A DNA stretch of 7,501 bases from Clostridia bacterium (GTDB lineage Bacteria > Bacillota > Clostridia > Christensenellales > CALWSW01), in assembly GCA_019421925.1 (NCBI GenBank), contig JAHZEH010000091.1:1-7501 (forward strand). Reading direction: 5' to 3'. Positions 5,083 to 7,501 of the stretch are shown here, one piece after another. Every line of letters starts with the position of its first letter. The stretch's first letter is position 1. The translations under genes were made by a program, and so were the position numbers. Under the pieces are notes generated by a model that was not told where the DNA came from, ran no database searches, and was given only the letters and a program-made list of their open reading frames with translations.

Positions 5083-5373
5083 ATGAACCGTGATTTGGAA
5101 AGCAAACCAGTGCGCATGCGCGCGCACTCCGTGCAGATGGACAACCGGGAGCGGGTGAGCGTGACCGGTGTGAGCGATGTGGACAGCTTTAACGAGCAGG
5201 AGGTGGTGCTCTCCACAGAGCAGGGGGGGCTTGTGATTACGGGCGAGCAGCTGCATATCATGCGGCTCAACCTGGACGAGGGACAGCTTGTCATCGGCGG
5301 GCTGGTCAGTTCCGTGGAGTATGAGGGACAGACGCAGGTCAAGGGCGGGCTGTTTTCTCGGGTATTCCGCTGA
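5083..5373 (+). CDS. yabP: Sporulation protein YabP
   Basis: A 96-residue protein of the YabP/YqfC family, needed for normal spore cortex or coat formation and made in the mother cell. Recognisable parts are ERVSVTGVSDVDSFNEQEVVLST (split across 23-45), GGLVITGEQLHIMRLNLDEGQL (48-69) and the end GGLFSRVFR (88-96), which close the typical beta-rich YabP fold. The length is near the B. subtilis protein (about 100 residues). The ATG at 5083 follows GGGGGACG; the open frame extends upstream to 4762 but that part is not YabP-like and covers regulatory DNA. It is followed by yabQ after 12 nt. The gene usually found upstream in Firmicutes, yabO (S4-domain, RqcP), is absent; the left neighbour is divergent rho. 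Confidence 0.93.
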   Translation: MNRDLESKPVRMRAHSVQMDNRERVSVTGVSDVDSFNEQEVVLSTEQGGLVITGEQLHIMRLNLDEGQLVIGGLVSSVEYEGQTQVKGGLFSRVFR

Positions 5374-5385
5374 TTGGAGGGAGGG

Positions 5386-5730
5386 ATGGAGGGCGAAAAC
5401 CTGAATCAGGGCGCTGTCATTCTCTTTACAATATACGGCGGGGCGCTCATTGGCCTGTGCGCCGACGGATTTGACATGCTCAGGCTGCTGCCCTCCCGCT
5501 GGGCGAATGGAATACTGGACATTTTTTTCTGGCTGTGCGCCTTTTTCATCGCGGGGGAAATTCTTATGCGCGCCAACGGCCTGGAGCTGCGCCTGTATGC
5601 CGTCGCCGGGTTTATTGCAGGCTTTGCGCTCTACCGCGCGACGCTCAGCCATCTGGTTATGGCGGTGTACCGGGCGGCCTTTTCCTTTTTGAGGCGTTCT
5701 TTGCGATTTTTTTTCCGCATGATGAAATAG
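5386..5730 (+). CDS. yabQ: Spore cortex biosynthesis membrane protein YabQ
   Basis: A 114-residue membrane protein of the YabQ family. B. subtilis YabQ localises to the forespore membranes and is needed for cortex synthesis. Three hydrophobic segments are visible at about residues 9-26, 42-61 and 68-94. The family-like stretch GGALIGLCADGFDMLR (18-33) lies at the end of the first, and a strongly basic tail (RRSLRFFFRMMK) follows the last. The ATG at 5386 has GGAGG at 5376-5380, 5 nt away. An in-frame TTG at 5374 would add only four residues and precede the ribosome site. It is co-transcribed with yabP. The protein is shorter than B. subtilis YabQ, with a compact C-terminal region. Assignment rests on position, length and hydrophobic pattern. 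Confidence 0.88.
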   Translation: MEGENLNQGAVILFTIYGGALIGLCADGFDMLRLLPSRWANGILDIFFWLCAFFIAGEILMRANGLELRLYAVAGFIAGFALYRATLSHLVMAVYRAAFSFLRRSLRFFFRMMK

Positions 5731-5760
5731 AGGAAACGTGACAAATCTTGCCGGTACTCA

Positions 5761-5789
5761 TTTACAAGGCGGGGAAGCCGTTATATAAT
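5761..5789 (+). promoter_or_regulatory. Sigma-A promoter of divIC
   Basis: TTTACA (5761-5766) and a perfect TATAAT (5784-5789) with a 17-nt spacer, 27 nt before the divIC ATG. This gives the division gene vegetative expression independent of the sporulation genes upstream. Confidence 0.8.
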
Positions 5790-5816
5790 AGGTGCAACTA
5801 TACGGGGGGTGATCCA

Positions 5817-6122
5817 ATGGGACGGGCGAAGTTTTTGCGGCTGCGCCTCGGCAGGGTGTTGCTTTGGCTTGCGCTGGCGGTTGTGATTGCAACGGTTGCC
5901 ATCACCTTTGTGGATCAGTCCGCGCGGCTGAAGGAGCTTCAGAAGGAGCAGGAGGAACTTGAAACCGTAAGAGAGGAACTGGCGCTGGAAAAGGCCCGTT
6001 TGGAACATATGATAGATTATGCCCAGACGGACGAATATGTAGAACAGATGGCGCGCGAAGTTTTTGGCTGGGTCAAGAAGGATGAGATCAAGTACCTCAA
6101 TCCCGACCAAACGGGAGAATAG
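5817..6122 (+). CDS. divIC: Septum formation initiator family protein (DivIC/FtsB-like)
   Basis: A 101-residue single-pass membrane protein of the cell-division core (DivIC/FtsB with FtsL and DivIB/FtsQ). A short basic cytoplasmic N-terminus (1-13) precedes one transmembrane helix (about 14-32). A heptad-rich coiled coil (about 33-66, SARLKELQKEQEELETVR and onward) follows. The conserved motif is TDEYVEQMAREVFGWVKKDEI (71-91), matching the DivIC Y-E-x-x-AR-E-x-x-G-x-VK-x-x-E signature. The ATG at 5817 follows GGGGGGTGATC, an extended match to the 16S rRNA tail; the frame upstream to 5748 overlaps the promoter. The position after yabPQ is the same as in B. subtilis. A GC hairpin begins in the stop codon. 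Confidence 0.92.
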   Translation: MGRAKFLRLRLGRVLLWLALAVVIATVAITFVDQSARLKELQKEQEELETVREELALEKARLEHMIDYAQTDEYVEQMAREVFGWVKKDEIKYLNPDQTGE

Positions 6123-6148
6123 GCCTGCCGGGCGGCGGGCCTTCTTTC
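6121..6148 (+). terminator. Hairpin at the end of divIC, probable terminator
   Basis: AGGCCTGCC pairs with GGCGGGCCT (one G-T pair) around GGGC, starting inside the TAG stop and followed by TCTTTC. The T-tract is short, so termination may be partial. Confidence 0.5.
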
Positions 6149-6183
6149 AATGAGGGCCGCAAATCTGGGAATGGATTCAGAAG

Positions 6184-7128
6184 ATGAGGGGTGCGGGTAA
6201 GTTGGATCAATTGTATGCAGTTATGGACATCGGCACGAATTCCGTCCGCTTGATGCTGGCGCGATGCAGCGGCCGCGTGGAGGTGGAGGAAAAGAGAATC
6301 TGTACCACCCGCATCGGGGAGGCTCTTCACAGCACGGGGGAACTGAGCGAAGGGGGAATGGAGCGCAGCCTCACGGCTCTGGCCGGTTTTTTGGAGACCG
6401 CCCGGGAGGCCGGGGCCACGCAGTTTTTCGCCTTTGCCACAAGCGCCGTGCGGGACGCAAAGAACCGTCAGGAATTTTTAGACCGCTGCCGGGAAAAACT
6501 GGGCCTGGAGGTTGACGTAATCTCAGGCGGCGAGGAAGCCGGCCTGGGATTTGCGGGTATTGGTGTGCGGGGCCAGGCCAAATTGATCGACATTGGCGGG
6601 GGAAGCACGGAGATCGCCTGCGGTGCGGGCGGGCGGGCGTCCTTCTCGTTCAGCGTGCCGGTGGGCTGCGTGCGCGCCCTGGAGAGGTATCCGGAGACGG
6701 AGGATGGACTGCTGCACGCCCGCAAATGGCTCCACGACATGCCTATGTCCTTTGAAGGGGAGGCGGTCAAGGCGGGAAAGCTCATGCAGAAACTGCGCAA
6801 GGCGGAGGGTCCTGCCTATGCCATTGGGGGTACGGCTACGGCCATCGCCTCGCTGGCCGCGGGATTGACCCAGCGTTATGACGCACGCATTGTCACCGGC
6901 CGGGCGCTGACGCTGGGCGAGGTGCGGCGCATCAACGCCGAGATGGGAAGGATCCCTGTGGAGAACCGCAAAAAAATACCTCTTCTGGGCAAGCGCGCGG
7001 AGGTTATCCGATTTGGCGCGGCGCTGCTGGAGGAGTGCATGGTCTGCCTGGACGCGCCCAGCGTCATCACCAGCGACGCGGATAACCTGGAGGGCTATCT
7101 GCTGCAAAGGGTGGGAAAACCGGCCTGA
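6184..7128 (+). CDS. Ppx/GppA-family phosphatase (exopolyphosphatase / pppGpp phosphohydrolase type)
   Basis: A 314-residue protein of the ASKHA fold that removes phosphates from polyphosphate or pppGpp; which substrate is used cannot be read from sequence. Motifs: first phosphate loop DIGTNSVRLML (15-25), FATSAVRDAKN (84-94), the catalytic-glutamate segment ISGGEEAGLGFAG (113-125), second phosphate loop LIDIGGGSTEIA (134-145) and adenosine-type motif AIGGTATAIASL (213-224). Only the two core domains are present; the C-terminal HD-like part of E. coli Ppx (513 residues) is lacking, as in many short Firmicutes members. The start is uncertain. The ATG at 6184 has a poor ribosome site, while an in-frame TTG at 6202 (GAGGGG 10 nt upstream) gives a more family-like N-terminus, MDQLYAVMDIG. 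No clear promoter precedes it, so it may be read from divIC. Confidence 0.92.
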   Translation: MRGAGKLDQLYAVMDIGTNSVRLMLARCSGRVEVEEKRICTTRIGEALHSTGELSEGGMERSLTALAGFLETAREAGATQFFAFATSAVRDAKNRQEFLDRCREKLGLEVDVISGGEEAGLGFAGIGVRGQAKLIDIGGGSTEIACGAGGRASFSFSVPVGCVRALERYPETEDGLLHARKWLHDMPMSFEGEAVKAGKLMQKLRKAEGPAYAIGGTATAIASLAAGLTQRYDARIVTGRALTLGEVRRINAEMGRIPVENRKKIPLLGKRAEVIRFGAALLEECMVCLDAPSVITSDADNLEGYLLQRVGKPA

Positions 7129-7162
7129 GGGGAAATCTTATGCGGCGGAAGGGGCGCGGGGC

Positions 7163-7191
7163 TTGACGGAACGTCCGCCTTGCATTATAAT
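7163..7191 (+). promoter_or_regulatory. Strong sigma-A promoter of rpmE
   Basis: TTGACG (7163-7168) and TATAAT (7186-7191) with a 17-nt spacer, nearly consensus. The start is predicted near 7198, giving a leader of about 66 nt before the rpmE ATG. Confidence 0.85.
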
Positions 7192-7197
7192 AAGGAG

Positions 7198-7264
7198 CGT
7201 TGATTTTTAGAGAACGGAAGAGATATCTTCTTTTCGTAAGTAACTGAGGAAGGGGTGACAAACG
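7198..7264 (+). promoter_or_regulatory. rpmE 5' leader with hairpin (possible ribosomal-protein leader)
   Basis: Within the leader, ACG-GAAGA (7214-7221) pairs with TCTTC...CGT (7226-7237) around a GATA loop with a TTTT bulge on the 3' side. The ribosome site AGGAAGGGGTG follows. Ribosomal-protein leaders for L31 have been described in several phyla, including Firmicutes; whether this matches one needs a covariance-model search. Confidence 0.35.
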
Positions 7265-7462
7265 ATGAAGGAAAATATCCATCCCCAATATGGTGAAAGT
7301 ATAGTCCGGTGCGCTTGCGGCGAAACCTTTAAGACTGGCTCTGTCAAGGGCGAACTTAAAGTTGAAATCTGCTCGAAGTGCCATCCCTTCTATACCGGGA
7401 AGCAGAAGCTCGTCGATACCGGCGGGCGCGTGGACCGCTTCAAGAAGCGCTATGGGCTTTAA
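7265..7462 (+). CDS. rpmE: 50S ribosomal protein bL31 (zinc-binding, C+ form)
   Basis: A 65-residue ribosomal protein of the large subunit, near the inter-subunit bridge. It begins MKENIHPQYGE and carries the zinc-binding cysteines of the C+ form: C16-A-C18 and C36-S-K-C39. It then shows the conserved HPFYTGKQKLVDTGGRVDRFKKRYGL end (40-65). The length and C-terminus are typical of full-length bL31. The ATG at 7265 has AGGAAGGGGTG 7 nt upstream. It has its own promoter and leader. Possession of the cysteines implies it is the zinc-requiring version and can act as a zinc store. Its 3' neighbour is outside the window. Confidence 0.97.
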   Translation: MKENIHPQYGESIVRCACGETFKTGSVKGELKVEICSKCHPFYTGKQKLVDTGGRVDRFKKRYGL

Positions 7463-7501
7463 GCCGTATGCTGAGCACGAAAAAGCTGCCTGACCAAGGG
7501 C

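Noticed and set aside
5062..5652. 196-codon minus-strand frame opposite yabP and yabQ
   Set aside because: His/Gln/Pro-rich mirror of two recognised sporulation genes; no initiation signals.
6523..7107. 194-codon minus-strand frame opposite the Ppx/GppA gene
   Set aside because: Mirror of a gene with all family motifs; the translation is Arg/Gln/His-rich with no recognisable domain.
7468..7501. Possible start of another gene after rpmE (ATG at 7468, open to the window end)
   Set aside because: Only 11 codons are visible, there is no ribosome site upstream, and the residues are not recognisable.
1..7501. tRNA, rRNA, CRISPR arrays and insertion sequences
   Set aside because: Looked for cloverleaf arms with a 3' acceptor end, regularly spaced repeats and transposase motifs. 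None was found; the only tandem repeats are coding repeats in rho and the DUF6017 linker.

Overview
The window is chromosomal DNA of a GC-rich, spore-forming, Gram-positive anaerobe with one end of an integrative conjugative element (ICE) next to the rho gene. The gene set (yabP/yabQ, divIC, a short Ppx, C+ type bL31, and a Rho with a long N-terminal insertion) points to class Clostridia. A gut Oscillospiraceae-like lineage is my inference; no rRNA is present to confirm it.

Left part, 1-1684, minus strand: a conjugation module read leftwards. A helix-turn-helix/DUF6017 protein is followed by a PcfB-family (DUF3801) protein and then by the N-terminus of a VirD4-type coupling protein that runs off the window. 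The genes overlap (53 nt and 4 nt), so they are probably one translationally coupled operon. Positions 1685-2078 hold no convincing gene. They contain dyads and two tandem hairpins shaped as leftward terminators, and probably include the ICE/chromosome junction.

Middle part, 2079-4612, minus strand: a small lipoprotein gene with its own promoter, then rho. Rho has a complete RNA-binding and ATPase core but carries a disordered insertion of about 235 residues ending in Tyr/Gln/Pro/Arg repeats. It appears to start at a TTG codon. The best sigma-A promoter lies about 330 nt upstream, implying a long leader that fits the autogenous control known for rho in other bacteria.

Right part, 5083-7462, plus strand: yabP and yabQ (sporulation) sit 12 nt apart behind a sigma-E-like promoter. 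They are followed by divIC, which has a near-consensus sigma-A promoter of its own. Next come a Ppx/GppA-type phosphatase and rpmE (bL31), the latter behind a strong sigma-A promoter and a leader with a foldable hairpin.

I see no wholly unknown multi-gene system. The items most worth a second look are the ICE terminus, the altered C-terminus and overlap of the DUF6017 gene, the prion-like Rho insertion, the long rho leader with its dyads, and the rpmE leader.
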